Of a stretch of 64,000 bases of DNA, positions 15,287-23,944 are shown piece after piece; the first letter of the stretch is position 1; each line of letters opens with the position of its first letter. The notes below the pieces were generated by a model. The model saw nothing but the letters and a program-made list of their open reading frames with translations, made no database searches and had not been told where the DNA came from. The DNA comes from Avedoeria sp964651245 (lineage in GTDB: Bacteria > Chloroflexota > Anaerolineae > Epilineales > Epilineaceae), in the NCBI GenBank assembly GCA_964651245.1, contig CAZYVI010000005.1:62001-126000 (forward strand), in the 5' to 3' direction. Position numbers and translations under genes: made by a program.

Positions 15287-15417
15287 CCGCCCTCGCCCTC
15301 GTCGTCCTCGTGCTCACCGTGCTCGCCTTGCGCGCTCGTCGCCCGCGCCGCCTGCGCGGCCCCGTCCCGATGATCCGTCTGCGGCCGCTCGCGCGGCTGC
15401 GCAATGCCGAGGAGTAG
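15283..15417 (+). CDS. Small membrane peptide with basic tail
   Basis: 44 residues from ATG 15283, overlapping the previous stop. A hydrophobic N-terminal segment (LALVVLVLTVLAL) is followed by a strongly basic Arg-rich tail, giving a single membrane span with a cytoplasmic basic end. No family recognised. Confidence 0.45.
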   Translation: MTALALVVLVLTVLALRARRPRRLRGPVPMIRLRPLARLRNAEE

Positions 15418-15420
15418 ATC

Positions 15421-15969
15421 GTGGGCGACCGCCCTCCGCTCTGGTACATCTACGACATCGACTACGGCTACGGCACGGCCGAGTTCTGGACGCGGACGAC
15501 TCCCGATCGGCCGGACGACGTTGAGCGCGAGTTCATGGCTTGTGCCGGCGTCTGCTTCGGCATCCGTAAGAGCATCGGCTGCTACACGAGGGTCGGCTAC
15601 GTCACCGAGCACTGGCTCCCGAGCTTCTGCGACGATGAGGCGCGTGTCGTCGCGGCGACCCACCTCCTCAAGCACAACGGCGACTGGATCCTGTTCGACG
15701 CCGCTCACGAGTGCGATGGGGGGCCCTGGAAGCTCAAGAGCGAATGGGACGACTGGTGCACGTGTCCGGCGCTCGGCGCGCCGGAGCTGTCGTGCCTGGT
15801 GCACCACTTCTACGTCCCGAACCACGACGAGCACTGCAAGTGCCACACCTTCCAGTGCCGGGGCGTGCTCAAGAACGGGACCCGCTGCCAAACGCGGACC
15901 TCTTCTTGGCACGACTGGCGATCCGACTTCTGCCCGCGCCACCGTGCTCAGCAGGCGGTCCGCTCATGA
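15421..15969 (+). CDS. Cys/His/Trp-rich hypothetical protein
   Basis: The protein has 182 residues from GTG 15421. It is unusually rich in Cys, His and Trp, with pairs such as CTC, CKC and a final C-x5-C-x13-C-x2-H cluster (RCQTRTSSWHDW then FCPRH), suggesting one or more structural zinc sites. The N-terminal part is Tyr-rich (WYIYDIDYGYG). No family is recognised. It lies after the IS110-like gene and overlaps the next gene by 4 bp. Confidence 0.5.
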   Translation: MGDRPPLWYIYDIDYGYGTAEFWTRTTPDRPDDVEREFMACAGVCFGIRKSIGCYTRVGYVTEHWLPSFCDDEARVVAATHLLKHNGDWILFDAAHECDGGPWKLKSEWDDWCTCPALGAPELSCLVHHFYVPNHDEHCKCHTFQCRGVLKNGTRCQTRTSSWHDWRSDFCPRHRAQQAVRS

Positions 15970-16691
15970 GCCGCCGTCTGCTCGCCCTGGCCGTCTGCTG
16001 GGTGCTCGTGAACGCCGCGAGCGTCACGCACTCCGCCTGGTCGTTCGCCCAGCTCGAGCGCTCGGGCTGGTGGTGGCTCGTGGGCGTCGTCGCCGCCGTG
16101 GGCACGGACGCGGGCATGGCCGCGCTCACCTGGCTCGCGATGGAGCGCCGCCGCGAGCAGCGCTCGTTCGGCTGGCCCGTGCTCGGCGTGCTCATCGCCG
16201 GCGGCGCTGTGGCCTATGCCAACGTGGACCACGCGCTGGGCGTCGTGGGCGCATGGCCCACGCTCACGTGGTGGGTCCGCTCGCGCGTGCTCGTGCTCTC
16301 GCTTGTCCTGCCCTCGCTCACCGTCCTCATGAGCGCCCTGGTCGAGCACGAGCATGCGAGCGAGGACGACTACGAAGACGAGGCCGACGAGCGCGAGGTC
16401 GAGCGGGCGTGGGCGGCCGAACTGGCGCGTCGCGAGCACGCGCACGACGAACGGATGGCAGCGCTCAAGTACGGGCGATGGGTGGTTCCCGTAGAGCCCA
16501 CGCCCGCCCGCGCGCCCACCGCTTCCGCGAGCGACGACGAGCGCCTCGCCGCTGCGCGCGCCCACGTGACCACCCACGGGTTCACGACCGACGCCGACGT
16601 GAGCGAGGCCACCGGCGTCCCGCGCTCGACCATCGGGCGCTGGCGCCGGGCAGGCCTGCTCACACCCACACAGGAGGCTGCCCATGCGTAG
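15966..16691 (+). CDS. DUF2637-like membrane protein with C-terminal helix-turn-helix
   Basis: The protein has 241 residues. Four hydrophobic segments fall within residues ~5-130 (LLALAVCWVLVNAASV; WWWLVGVVAAVG; VLGVLIAGGAVAY; VLVLSLVLPSLTVLM), followed by an acidic, charged helical linker and a C-terminal HTH (FTTDADVSEATGVPRSTIGRW). This topology, with a TDAG motif in the second segment, resembles DUF2637/SpdB-like proteins of actinobacterial plasmids and phages. Overlaps the transglycosylase gene by 8 bp, so the two are coupled. Possibly a membrane-tethered regulator; not proven. Confidence 0.55.
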   Translation: MSRRLLALAVCWVLVNAASVTHSAWSFAQLERSGWWWLVGVVAAVGTDAGMAALTWLAMERRREQRSFGWPVLGVLIAGGAVAYANVDHALGVVGAWPTLTWWVRSRVLVLSLVLPSLTVLMSALVEHEHASEDDYEDEADEREVERAWAAELARREHAHDERMAALKYGRWVVPVEPTPARAPTASASDDERLAAARAHVTTHGFTTDADVSEATGVPRSTIGRWRRAGLLTPTQEAAHA

Positions 16692-17679
16692 CGCCCACCG
16701 CGCCCCCGTCATCGGCGCCCGCACGCTCCGCGCCGTCCGTTCCACCCTGCGCAACACGCGCCGCGCGCTGCTCACGATGCGCCCGACGTGGGCGCCGCTC
16801 CTCGCCGCGGTCGTCGTCGTCACGCCCACCGCCGCGGCCCTGGCCACCTGGGCCACGCTCCCACCGACGGGCGGCGCGCTGCACCTGCCGCGGGTGCAGA
16901 TGGCGCTGGGCGTTGGAAGCGTCGGCGCGGCCGCAGCGGAGCCGACCGCGACGGCTGACCCGCGACTGCAGCCGACACCCGCATCGGCTGGCATGTACGC
17001 ATCACCCGGCGGCCCGCCCGACATCGGCCCGCCGTCCTATCTCACGCCCGGCCTTGTGCCGCACTGGCCGCAGATCGACCGCGCCGCGCGGGAGCACGGC
17101 CTCGATCCGTGGGCATGGGCGGCCGTCGTCGTCGTGGAGTGCCCACTCGGCGTAAACAGCCTGCCGGTTCCGTCGTGCCAGTACAACAACGGGAGCCTGG
17201 CCGGAGGCTTGGCCCAGATCACCGACGACACGGCCGATGTCATCGCGGGGCAATCGGGCTACCCGTGCCGGGCGCAGAAGTTCGACCCGATGACCAGCCT
17301 TCGGTGCGGCGCGTTTCACTTCCGCGATCTGCTGGCCGCGTCGGGTGTGTGGCGGGCGGATGACGAGTTGCCGGCGCTGCAGGTCGCGTCCATCGCGTAC
17401 AACGCCGGCGCCGGATCGTCGGCCTACCGGGGTGCGCGTGCCGAGGCGCAGGCCGGGCGCGACGTTTGCGGTGGCATCCCCGGCGGGTTCGACAGCCAGA
17501 CACATCGGTATTGCGCGATGATGGCCGAGATGTGGGGCGTGGCGCTCGCCGAACGCGGCACCGCGCCCGCCGACGCGCCCGCCGCCGCCGCGCCATGGCG
17601 CTCGCCGTGGGGGCCGCGCGGGGCGCCGGGGGTGGCGGTGCCGTATCTGCAAGCGATGAACGGGGAGGTGGGGCGATGA
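16684..17679 (+). CDS. Membrane-anchored lytic transglycosylase (SLT domain)
   Basis: The protein has 331 residues. A basic N-terminus and one transmembrane segment (~38-60) precede a Pro/Ala-rich linker and an SLT (goose-lysozyme-like) domain at ~125-290. WAAVVVVECPLG carries the presumed catalytic Glu, GGLAQITDDTADVI is the second conserved block, and VASIAYNAGAG the third. Several Cys suggest disulfides outside the cytoplasm. Such enzymes open peptidoglycan locally. Unusually it lies in the early region among small membrane proteins and far from the lysis cassette, so it may act in the envelope during infection or lysogeny rather than in lysis. Confidence 0.75.
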   Translation: MRSAHRAPVIGARTLRAVRSTLRNTRRALLTMRPTWAPLLAAVVVVTPTAAALATWATLPPTGGALHLPRVQMALGVGSVGAAAAEPTATADPRLQPTPASAGMYASPGGPPDIGPPSYLTPGLVPHWPQIDRAAREHGLDPWAWAAVVVVECPLGVNSLPVPSCQYNNGSLAGGLAQITDDTADVIAGQSGYPCRAQKFDPMTSLRCGAFHFRDLLAASGVWRADDELPALQVASIAYNAGAGSSAYRGARAEAQAGRDVCGGIPGGFDSQTHRYCAMMAEMWGVALAERGTAPADAPAAAAPWRSPWGPRGAPGVAVPYLQAMNGEVGR

Positions 17680-18074
17680 CGCCGCACGACTGGGTTATGG
17701 GGTCAGACACGGGCGTGAGCAGTAGGACGATATGGGCGGCGATGATGGGGGCCGACATGCCCGATTGGCGCTCCGGCGTGCCGATGGACGTAGACGACTT
17801 CGGGCGATGCCACAGGCTGTTGGCTCAATTCCCGGAGTGGCGCGCGAGGATGCCAGAGGTCGCGGTGCGCTTTCCGCTTTGGGCGGGCATTGTCCGCGAG
17901 TGGGACGAGTTGACCGCGATGTATGTCGAAGACCTCCCGCACGGATGGTCGGACCGGATGTTCCGAAGACTCATGGAACTGCGGGAGGAGGCGATGATTG
18001 CGGAGGGGTGGATTCAGACCGGCGCCCATTCCTTCATGAAGCCGCGCGGCGCGAACGAGGAGGTGGGGCGATGA
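17676..18074 (+). CDS. Conserved phage protein of unknown function
   Basis: The protein has 132 residues from ATG 17676. The block SSRTIWAAMMG then DFGRCHRLLAQFPEWRAR and the end FRRLMELREEAM correspond to a small helical protein seen in many temperate phages of diverse bacteria (pattern recalled, not searched). No function is known. ATGA overlap with the transglycosylase gene. Confidence 0.6.
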   Translation: MTPHDWVMGSDTGVSSRTIWAAMMGADMPDWRSGVPMDVDDFGRCHRLLAQFPEWRARMPEVAVRFPLWAGIVREWDELTAMYVEDLPHGWSDRMFRRLMELREEAMIAEGWIQTGAHSFMKPRGANEEVGR

Positions 18075-18235
18075 AGCGGTCTCGCGCCGCGCTCCTGACG
18101 GCCCTAATCCAGGGCGCGTTTGGCATCGTGTTCTTCTGTGGGGGCGATATGCTCAGCGGCTGGAACCTCGTCATCTGTGCGACCGTGTGGGGCGCGGCAT
18201 ATATCGTCCTGAGCGAACTGGAGGCTCGCCGATGA
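18071..18235 (+). CDS. Small two-span membrane protein
   Basis: 54 residues from ATG 18071 overlapping the previous stop. Two hydrophobic stretches (ALLTALIQGAFGIVFF and LVICATVWGAAYIVL) separated by a short polar loop suggest a membrane hairpin with a short basic end. Holin-like in size, but it stands in the early region and no holin family is evident. Confidence 0.45.
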   Translation: MKRSRAALLTALIQGAFGIVFFCGGDMLSGWNLVICATVWGAAYIVLSELEARR

Positions 18236-18399
18236 CCGGCTGGCGGGCGCTGCTCCTCGGTATCGCCGCGCTCCTCGCCGCCGTGTTCGCTGCGTTCGCG
18301 CCCCCCGGCCCGACGGAGGATGCATACCGGATTGCGTGGGCGATCTTGCTTGTTGGCGCGATGATCTGCGGCGCCATCGAAGAGAGGGGCGAACGATGA
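18232..18399 (+). CDS. Small two-span membrane protein
   Basis: 55 residues from ATG 18232 (ATGA overlap). Two hydrophobic segments (ALLLGIAALLAAVFAAF and IAWAILLVGAMICGA) flank a Pro-rich loop. Follows another such protein directly, continuing the run of membrane proteins at 15.3-19.3 kb. Function unknown. Confidence 0.45.
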   Translation: MTGWRALLLGIAALLAAVFAAFAPPGPTEDAYRIAWAILLVGAMICGAIEERGER

Positions 18400-18719
18400 A
18401 CATTGATCCCGCTTGGGCCGAGCTCGCAGAGCGGATCGGATCGGCCGCCTGGGCCATCGCCGTCCGCGGCCAGTTCGTCAACGCCGTGTCGTGGAGCGTC
18501 TGTGGCGCCGTGGTGGCGATCATCGGCGCGGCGTCCGGCGTGTGGGCATACCGCTTGCACCACGACGACGACGTCGACGACCTCGATGCTCTCCCGTTCT
18601 TCCTGCCGATGATCGCCCTCGGATGCGCGGTGACTGGACTGCTGATGCTCGCCCACTCGCTCCCGTGTCTCTGGACCCCCGAGAGGTGCGCGGCGAAGAC
18701 GATCCTCGGGAGGTTCTGA
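18396..18719 (+). CDS. Hypothetical two-span membrane protein
   Basis: 107 residues from ATG 18396. Hydrophobic segments at ~32-52 (VSWSVCGAVVAIIGAASG) and ~70-90 (LPMIALGCAVTGLLML) are separated by an acidic loop (HHDDDVDDLDA). A Cys-containing C-terminus follows. No family recognised. Confidence 0.45.
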   Translation: MNIDPAWAELAERIGSAAWAIAVRGQFVNAVSWSVCGAVVAIIGAASGVWAYRLHHDDDVDDLDALPFFLPMIALGCAVTGLLMLAHSLPCLWTPERCAAKTILGRF

Positions 18720-18721
18720 CC

Positions 18722-18982
18722 ATGCGCACGTTCCTCCGCCGCCTCGCGATCGCCATCGTCGCCGTCAGCGCGTTGGCCTGGCCACCATCGCGGCGCTGGC
18801 TGTCCGACGTCCTCGCCGTCACCGCTCGCCACCTCGACCACGGGCCGGACGTTGAGCCGCCGCCGGGCGGAGCGGAGCGCGGACAGAAGCGATGGGCCGA
18901 GGCGATCGCCGACGCGCTGATCGAGCGGGGCAAGCGTACCCCGCATCACCACGACACCAACGGGCACCGACCCGCGATCTGA
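18722..18982 (+). CDS. Small membrane-anchored hypothetical protein
   Basis: 86 residues. A short N-terminal hydrophobic segment (LAIAIVAVSALAW) acts as anchor or signal, followed by a helical stretch and a polar, His-rich C-terminus. Two bp after the previous stop. No family recognised. Confidence 0.4.
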   Translation: MRTFLRRLAIAIVAVSALAWPPSRRWLSDVLAVTARHLDHGPDVEPPPGGAERGQKRWAEAIADALIERGKRTPHHHDTNGHRPAI

Positions 18983-18994
18983 CAGGAGCGACCC

Positions 18995-19273
18995 TTGAAC
19001 GTCAACACTTCCGCCGGCCGCAGCGCTGGCCTCGCCCTGGCGGCCATCGTGCTGCCGATCCTGTTCGCCCGTCCCGCGGCGCAGCAGCCGCCCGACGACC
19101 TCCCCGCGGCCGCCACGCGCATGGCGATCGCGTACGCCACGGCCGACGCGCGCCTGTCGACGTGCCGCGGGCATCACGACACGTGCCTCGTCTCGCTGCA
19201 GACGGCGGCGGCCAAGCTGTACGCGGTGCAGACGGCGGTGGCGCCGGAGCCGGCGGAGACGGTGGCACCTTGA
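18995..19273 (+). CDS. Small exported protein with two Cys
   Basis: 92 residues from a TTG start with AGGAG at 18984-18988. An N-terminal signal-like segment (SAGLALAAIVLPILFARPAA) is followed by a helical domain containing STCRGHHDTCLVSL, whose two Cys could form a disulfide outside the cytoplasm. Spanin-like in outline but placed in the early region. Function unknown. Confidence 0.45.
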   Translation: MNVNTSAGRSAGLALAAIVLPILFARPAAQQPPDDLPAAATRMAIAYATADARLSTCRGHHDTCLVSLQTAAAKLYAVQTAVAPEPAETVAP

Positions 19274-19413
19274 CGGTCACCTGCTACGCCCCTCGCCCCG
19301 CCGAGCCAGCGCCATCCGATCGGCCCGGCCAACTCTGCATGTCGCACGAAGGGACGTCCGTCACCCTTACGCGGACGCGGTCGACAGGGTACAATCAGAC
19401 CTGTGAGCTATGA
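19270..19413 (+). CDS. Very small open frame before the packaging genes
   Basis: A 47-residue frame from a TTG overlapping the previous stop. It has three Cys and no recognisable motif. Its 3' half contains the probable promoter for the terminase operon, so it may not be a real gene. Confidence 0.25.
   Translation: MTVTCYAPRPAEPAPSDRPGQLCMSHEGTSVTLTRTRSTGYNQTCEL
19390..19395 (+). promoter_or_regulatory. Candidate late promoter -10 box (TACAAT) before terminase genes
   Basis: GGGTACAATC ends 14 bp before ATG 19410 and closely resembles AGGTACAATC in front of the repressor-like gene at 8043. There is no good -35, so it may depend on an activator, as phage late promoters often do. Confidence 0.4.
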
Positions 19414-19904
19414 GCACGAAGTCTGTGAGCAAGCCCAAGGGTATTCGTCAGCGGACCACTGTGCCCGCCGAGGAGCGGCGCCCGAAGGTGGCCGAGCTGC
19501 TCCTGGGCGGCCTGACGCAGCGCCAGATCGCCCAGGAGCTTGGGATCGCCAACGGCACCGTGGCCAACGACGTGGCCGCGATCCGCAAGGGATGGCGGGA
19601 CCAGGCGACGGCGATCATCGACGAGGCGTTCGAGCGCGACCTGCTGCGCATCGAGGCCGCCATCGCGGCCATCTGGAAGATGGTCATCGGCAAGACGAGG
19701 GACGCGGCGGGCGAGCTGAAGCCGCCAAACCTGTGGGCGGTCGACCGACTGGTGATCCTGCTGAACCGGAAGGCGTCGATGCTTGGCTACGACGCCCCGG
19801 CAAGAGTGGTGATCCGCGACCTGCGGAGCATGGCGGCGGACGAGGGGATCGATGCTGAAGACGTACTCGCCGAGGCAAACCGCATACTTGCGGCGGCTCG
19901 CTGA
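19410..19904 (+). CDS. Terminase small subunit (HTH DNA-binding)
   Basis: The protein has 164 residues. An N-terminal helix-turn-helix (VAELLLGGLTQRQIAQELGIANGT) is followed by a helical oligomerisation region and a C-terminal tail. It lies directly in front of, and overlaps by 53 bp, the large terminase, which is the usual position. It would recognise phage DNA and load it on the TerL motor. Sequence family is not certain; the call rests on context plus the HTH. Confidence 0.7.
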   Translation: MSTKSVSKPKGIRQRTTVPAEERRPKVAELLLGGLTQRQIAQELGIANGTVANDVAAIRKGWRDQATAIIDEAFERDLLRIEAAIAAIWKMVIGKTRDAAGELKPPNLWAVDRLVILLNRKASMLGYDAPARVVIRDLRSMAADEGIDAEDVLAEANRILAAAR

Positions 19905-21564
19905 CCAGCTGGTCCGCGAGTCGGCAACGCGGGTCGCCCGATCCCCGGCGGGCGCAACCCCCGACCGCGTGCCGGCGTGGCAGTGGATCGCGGAGAACTT
20001 CGTCGTTCCCGACGCTGACACGCTGCAGGCGCGCCCCTTCATCGTCTTCCCGTGGGTGGCGCGGGTGCTGCTCGACATCCTGCCCGACGATGAGGCACAC
20101 CTGCCCTACCAGCTGGTGGTCTACAGCACGGTCAAGAAGAGCGGCAAGACCGCGTTGAACGGGGCCATCCACGCGAACCTCATGTTCAACCGCGCTCCGG
20201 CCGGCGCCGAGCTGTACACCTTCGCCAACTCGAAGGAGCAGTCGACCGGCCGCGTGTTCAAGGCGGTGCGCTACGCCGTCGAGGCGTCGCCCGGCCTGAT
20301 GGGCCGCTGCCGTGACGTCCTGGAGACGATCATCCGCATGGCCAACGGCACGACGCTCACGTCGATGGCCGCCATGCACGCCAACATCGCCGGCGCGAAC
20401 CCCTACGCCTCGGGATGGACCGAGCTGTGGGGGTACGAGCACGAGAAGGAGATGCGCGCCTGGCACGAGATGACGCCGCCTCCGACCATCCGCGACAGCA
20501 TGCGCATCGTCGACACGTACGCCGGCTACGAGGGCGAGTCGGGACTGCTGAACCGCATCGAGGACCAGGCGAAGGCGGCCGGCCGCCTCCACACTGACGG
20601 CTACGAGCTGCCGCCCGAGTACCGCTCCTACGCTCGTGCCCTGGCGGCCGCCGATCCCGAGCTTGCCACGTTCCTCCTCCCGCCGCGTGACCGCGGGCGG
20701 GGGCCGGTGCGCTATCCGGATCCGCTGCCCGTGTACGTCGACGAGGCGGCGCGCCTGTACGCGTTCTGGGATGAGGGCGAGGGGGCGCGCCGGATGCCAT
20801 GGCAGTCGGGCGAGCGTGGCCGGCGGTACTACGCCGCCCAGGCCAGCGACCTCGACGACAACGCCTTCTCGCGCTTGCACCTGAACAAGCGCTCGCGGCG
20901 AGGCGGGCAGTTCTGCGACATGACCACCTGGCGCGCCCGCGGTGGCGTGGAGCCGTGGAAGCCCGGCGACCCCGACGTGATCTTCCTCGCCGGCGACACC
21001 GCCATGCGCAGCGACCACATGGCGCTCGTCGGCACGCGCATCCGCGGCGGGCGCCCAGAGATCTGCTTCGTGCAGGACTGGGCGCCCGCGCCCGACGAGC
21101 GGGCCGGAGGGAAGCGGACGATCGACCCGGCCGCGATCATCCCCGCGCTGGAGTCGCTGGCCATGCAGGGCATGGTGATCGCTCTCTGGGTCTACGACCC
21201 CTACCAGTTCCACGCAGTGGCGCTCGAGCTGTCGGGCCGAGGCTTCACCGTGCGCGAGTTCGAGCAGGGCACGCCGCGCCTTGAGGCCGACACCGCCCTC
21301 TGGCGCCGCATCCGCGACGGCGGCATCGCGCACTGCGACAACCCGCACCTGGACGCCGCGGTCGAGGCCGCGGACGCAGTCCAGAGCCCGGGCCCGACGG
21401 GCGACCGCATGCGTCTGCGCATCGTGAAGGGGTCGGGGAAAGTGGACGCCCTCGTCGCCGCGTCGATGAGCGTGTGGGCGGCGCTCGAGATCGGCGGTGC
21501 TCGCTGGGAGGTCTACGACGACGACGATGAGGGCCTGGCGCCCCACGACGAGGGCGAGGAGTAG
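19852..21564 (+). CDS. Terminase large subunit (packaging ATPase/nuclease)
   Basis: The protein has 570 residues. The ATPase half has a Walker A variant STVKKSGKT at ~91-99 and a hydrophobic-acidic Walker B-like WTELWGYEHE near 190. The C-terminal RNase-H-fold nuclease half has FLAGDTA near 379-383 and KVDALVAASM near 530, with acidic metal-binding residues expected at Asp382 and Asp531. It pumps DNA into the prohead and cuts concatemers. Length is typical of TerL (500-600). Immediately followed by the portal gene. Confidence 0.9.
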   Translation: MLKTYSPRQTAYLRRLADQLVRESATRVARSPAGATPDRVPAWQWIAENFVVPDADTLQARPFIVFPWVARVLLDILPDDEAHLPYQLVVYSTVKKSGKTALNGAIHANLMFNRAPAGAELYTFANSKEQSTGRVFKAVRYAVEASPGLMGRCRDVLETIIRMANGTTLTSMAAMHANIAGANPYASGWTELWGYEHEKEMRAWHEMTPPPTIRDSMRIVDTYAGYEGESGLLNRIEDQAKAAGRLHTDGYELPPEYRSYARALAAADPELATFLLPPRDRGRGPVRYPDPLPVYVDEAARLYAFWDEGEGARRMPWQSGERGRRYYAAQASDLDDNAFSRLHLNKRSRRGGQFCDMTTWRARGGVEPWKPGDPDVIFLAGDTAMRSDHMALVGTRIRGGRPEICFVQDWAPAPDERAGGKRTIDPAAIIPALESLAMQGMVIALWVYDPYQFHAVALELSGRGFTVREFEQGTPRLEADTALWRRIRDGGIAHCDNPHLDAAVEAADAVQSPGPTGDRMRLRIVKGSGKVDALVAASMSVWAALEIGGARWEVYDDDDEGLAPHDEGEE

Positions 21565-21569
21565 GCCAC

Positions 21570-23270
21570 GTGGACGGACGCGATATGACCCACATGCAGC
21601 GCCTGGCGGCTATCCAGCGCGCTGAGGACGCCATGGATGAGAAGACCCGGCGGCGCTACGAGATCGCTCGGCAAGCGAAGGTCGAGCTCGGTCTCGCAAG
21701 ACCCGAGGCGACGAAGGGCGTCGACCTCACGGGCGTCTACGTCTCCGAGCACGGCGACCTCGCGTGGCGCTCGCACCCGTCGGGCCTGCTCGTCCACGGC
21801 CCCGGCGCCTCCGAGATCATCGACAAGGCGCGCGGGCAGGGGCAGGCGGGGTCCGCGCTGTGGGCAGTGCTCTCCAGCTACATCACCGCCTACCGGGAGC
21901 CGCAGATCCACCACTACCGTGGCGAGTGGATGCAGCCCGAGATGTCCGAGGCCATCAAGACGGGGCCGCTCGCGAAGCTGCTCCGGCGTCCGCACCCGCG
22001 GCTCACGATGAACGCCATCAAGGTGGTCCTTCGGTGGTCGCTTCTCTGGCGAGGGCGCGCGTACCTCGTGAAGCGGCGCACGGGGTCCGGCACGATCGAG
22101 ACGAACACGACGGGCGCCGTCGCGGAGCTGTGGCCGCTGGACGTCATGCGGGTGAAGCCGAAGGTGTACGCCCAGGGCGACCCTCGGCGCGCATCGTCGA
22201 ACGGCTGGATCGACTACTACGCCTACGAGATCGGCGGCGGACACGTGCTGCAGCTGCCGCCGGAGAACGTCATCGAGTTCACGCTCATCCCAGATCCGCG
22301 CGACCCGCGCTCTGCCCTGCAGCCCATCGCGCAGATCCTCGAAGACCTGGCGACCGACGCGGAGCTGACGGCTCTCTCCCGCGCCGTCATCACGAACCTG
22401 GGCATCCCCGGCATCGTCGTCTCGCCCAAGATGCTTTCTGGCGGTGGCGGCGACACGATCCCCAAGGCCGACCGCGACCAGATGCGGGACTCGATCAACG
22501 CGCGCACGACCGGTGCGAAGCGGGGCAGCACGATCGTGCTGTCGAAGCCCGTTGACTTCAACCAGTTCCAGTCCAACCTCGAGATCCTGAAGCTCGATCA
22601 GCTGTGGCGTCAGGTCGAGACGCGCATCAGCGGAGCCATCGGGTGGCCGGCGGTCCTCGCCGGCCTTGGCGTGGGCCTCAACGATGCGAACCGTGCCACG
22701 ATCGACGGCCTGAAGGAGCACGCTACCGAGAGCGTGCTCATGCCCGCCTGGGTGGCGGACGGCGAGGCGTTCACGATGGGGCTCGAGCGCGACTTCGCGC
22801 TGGGCGAGGACGAGTGGATCGGCTTCGCCTGGGACACCGTGCGCGCGCTGCAGCAGGACGAGAACGACCAGTGGAAGCGCGTCGGTGAGGCTTGGGGGCG
22901 CAACGAGCTCACCATCGGCCAGCATCACCACCTGCTCGGCCTCGAGCTTCCGGCGGGCGTCGACCCTGCGCTTCGCAAGGCTGACATCGAGGGCGCGGCG
23001 CAGCTGTCGGGTCTACTCGGGCCTGCGCTGGGAAAGGCCCTCGCGGACCGGCTCGTGGCCAAGGGCATCGGCGGCGTGCTGCCCGTCCCACAGCGCGCGC
23101 TCCCGGACTTCACGAAGGCGGCCTCGGCCGTCTCGACATCCGTGAGCGAGGACGACGTCGACGGCGCCGTGGACGACTGGGACGCGTGGGCCAAGGAGCA
23201 CGCGCCGCAGTACGTCGGGATGCTCGACCCGGAGGTCGAGGAGCCGGACGAGGAGGGCGACGAGGAGTGA
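21570..23270 (+). CDS. Phage portal protein (HK97/SPP1-like)
   Basis: The protein has 566 residues from GTG 21570 (an in-frame ATG at 21585 is possible). Position directly after TerL, length, and the core pattern WSLLWRGRAYLVKRR ... LPPENVIEFTLIPDP ... NLGIPGIVV ... IGWPAVLAGLGVGLNDANRAT fit the HK97-type portal fold, the dodecameric ring through which DNA enters. An acidic tail ends the protein. The stop overlaps the MuF-like gene by 4 bp. Confidence 0.88.
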   Translation: MDGRDMTHMQRLAAIQRAEDAMDEKTRRRYEIARQAKVELGLARPEATKGVDLTGVYVSEHGDLAWRSHPSGLLVHGPGASEIIDKARGQGQAGSALWAVLSSYITAYREPQIHHYRGEWMQPEMSEAIKTGPLAKLLRRPHPRLTMNAIKVVLRWSLLWRGRAYLVKRRTGSGTIETNTTGAVAELWPLDVMRVKPKVYAQGDPRRASSNGWIDYYAYEIGGGHVLQLPPENVIEFTLIPDPRDPRSALQPIAQILEDLATDAELTALSRAVITNLGIPGIVVSPKMLSGGGGDTIPKADRDQMRDSINARTTGAKRGSTIVLSKPVDFNQFQSNLEILKLDQLWRQVETRISGAIGWPAVLAGLGVGLNDANRATIDGLKEHATESVLMPAWVADGEAFTMGLERDFALGEDEWIGFAWDTVRALQQDENDQWKRVGEAWGRNELTIGQHHHLLGLELPAGVDPALRKADIEGAAQLSGLLGPALGKALADRLVAKGIGGVLPVPQRALPDFTKAASAVSTSVSEDDVDGAVDDWDAWAKEHAPQYVGMLDPEVEEPDEEGDEE

Positions 23271-23944
23271 GCGCCGCTCCCGCCCTTCGCCTGGTCACGA
23301 AGGCCGCCGCCGACTGGCGGTTCGACGCCGGCGCGCACCGCTTCCGCTGGCCGAACACGGGGCGCCCGGTCCCGCAGAGCCGGGTCGCAGGCGCGTTCCG
23401 CGCGCGTCGCGCTTCGCTCGCCGACGAGATGGAGCGACACGCTCGCGCGCTGGCCCAGGGCAAGCTCACGGCGGCGCAGTTCGAGGCGGCGATGCGTCGC
23501 TCGATCAAGACCGGCTACATCCAGGGCACAGTGCTCGGCGTCGGCGGGCGGGACCGAGCCACAAAGGGCGACTGGGGCTTCGTCGGCCAGCAGCTGCGAA
23601 GCGAGTACGGCTTCCTACGCAAGCTCGTCGATGAGGCAGGTGGTCTATCCGAGGCTCGGCTCGTCCAGCGTGCCCGGTACTACGCCGGCAGCAACATGGC
23701 CAACGCTTACGTCACGGCCAACATCCGCGCGGCCAAGCGCGACGGGCACAACGAGAAGCGCCGCGTCGGTCCAGGCGATGGCCACAGCTGCGCCACGTGC
23801 CTCGACGAGATCGGACGCGGGTGGGTTGGAATCGACGAGCCGGGCTTCCTGCTGGGGCACCGCGGTGGGACGGAGTGCGGATCGAACGATCGGTGCTCGA
23901 TCGAAACCCGAAGGGCCCAAGAGCAAGGGGAGGCAGACGAGTGA
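23267..23944 (+). CDS. MuF-like minor head protein
   Basis: The protein has 225 residues from a GTG overlapping the portal stop. The helical N-terminal region and C-terminal domain with RVGPGDGHSCATCLDEIGRGW ... HRGGTECGSNDRCS fit the phage Mu F / SPP1 gp7 family, minor head proteins bound to the portal. Paired Cys (CATC; C...C) suggest a small zinc site, common in this family. Followed with 4-bp overlap by an HNH endonuclease gene. Confidence 0.75.
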   Translation: MSAAPALRLVTKAAADWRFDAGAHRFRWPNTGRPVPQSRVAGAFRARRASLADEMERHARALAQGKLTAAQFEAAMRRSIKTGYIQGTVLGVGGRDRATKGDWGFVGQQLRSEYGFLRKLVDEAGGLSEARLVQRARYYAGSNMANAYVTANIRAAKRDGHNEKRRVGPGDGHSCATCLDEIGRGWVGIDEPGFLLGHRGGTECGSNDRCSIETRRAQEQGEADE

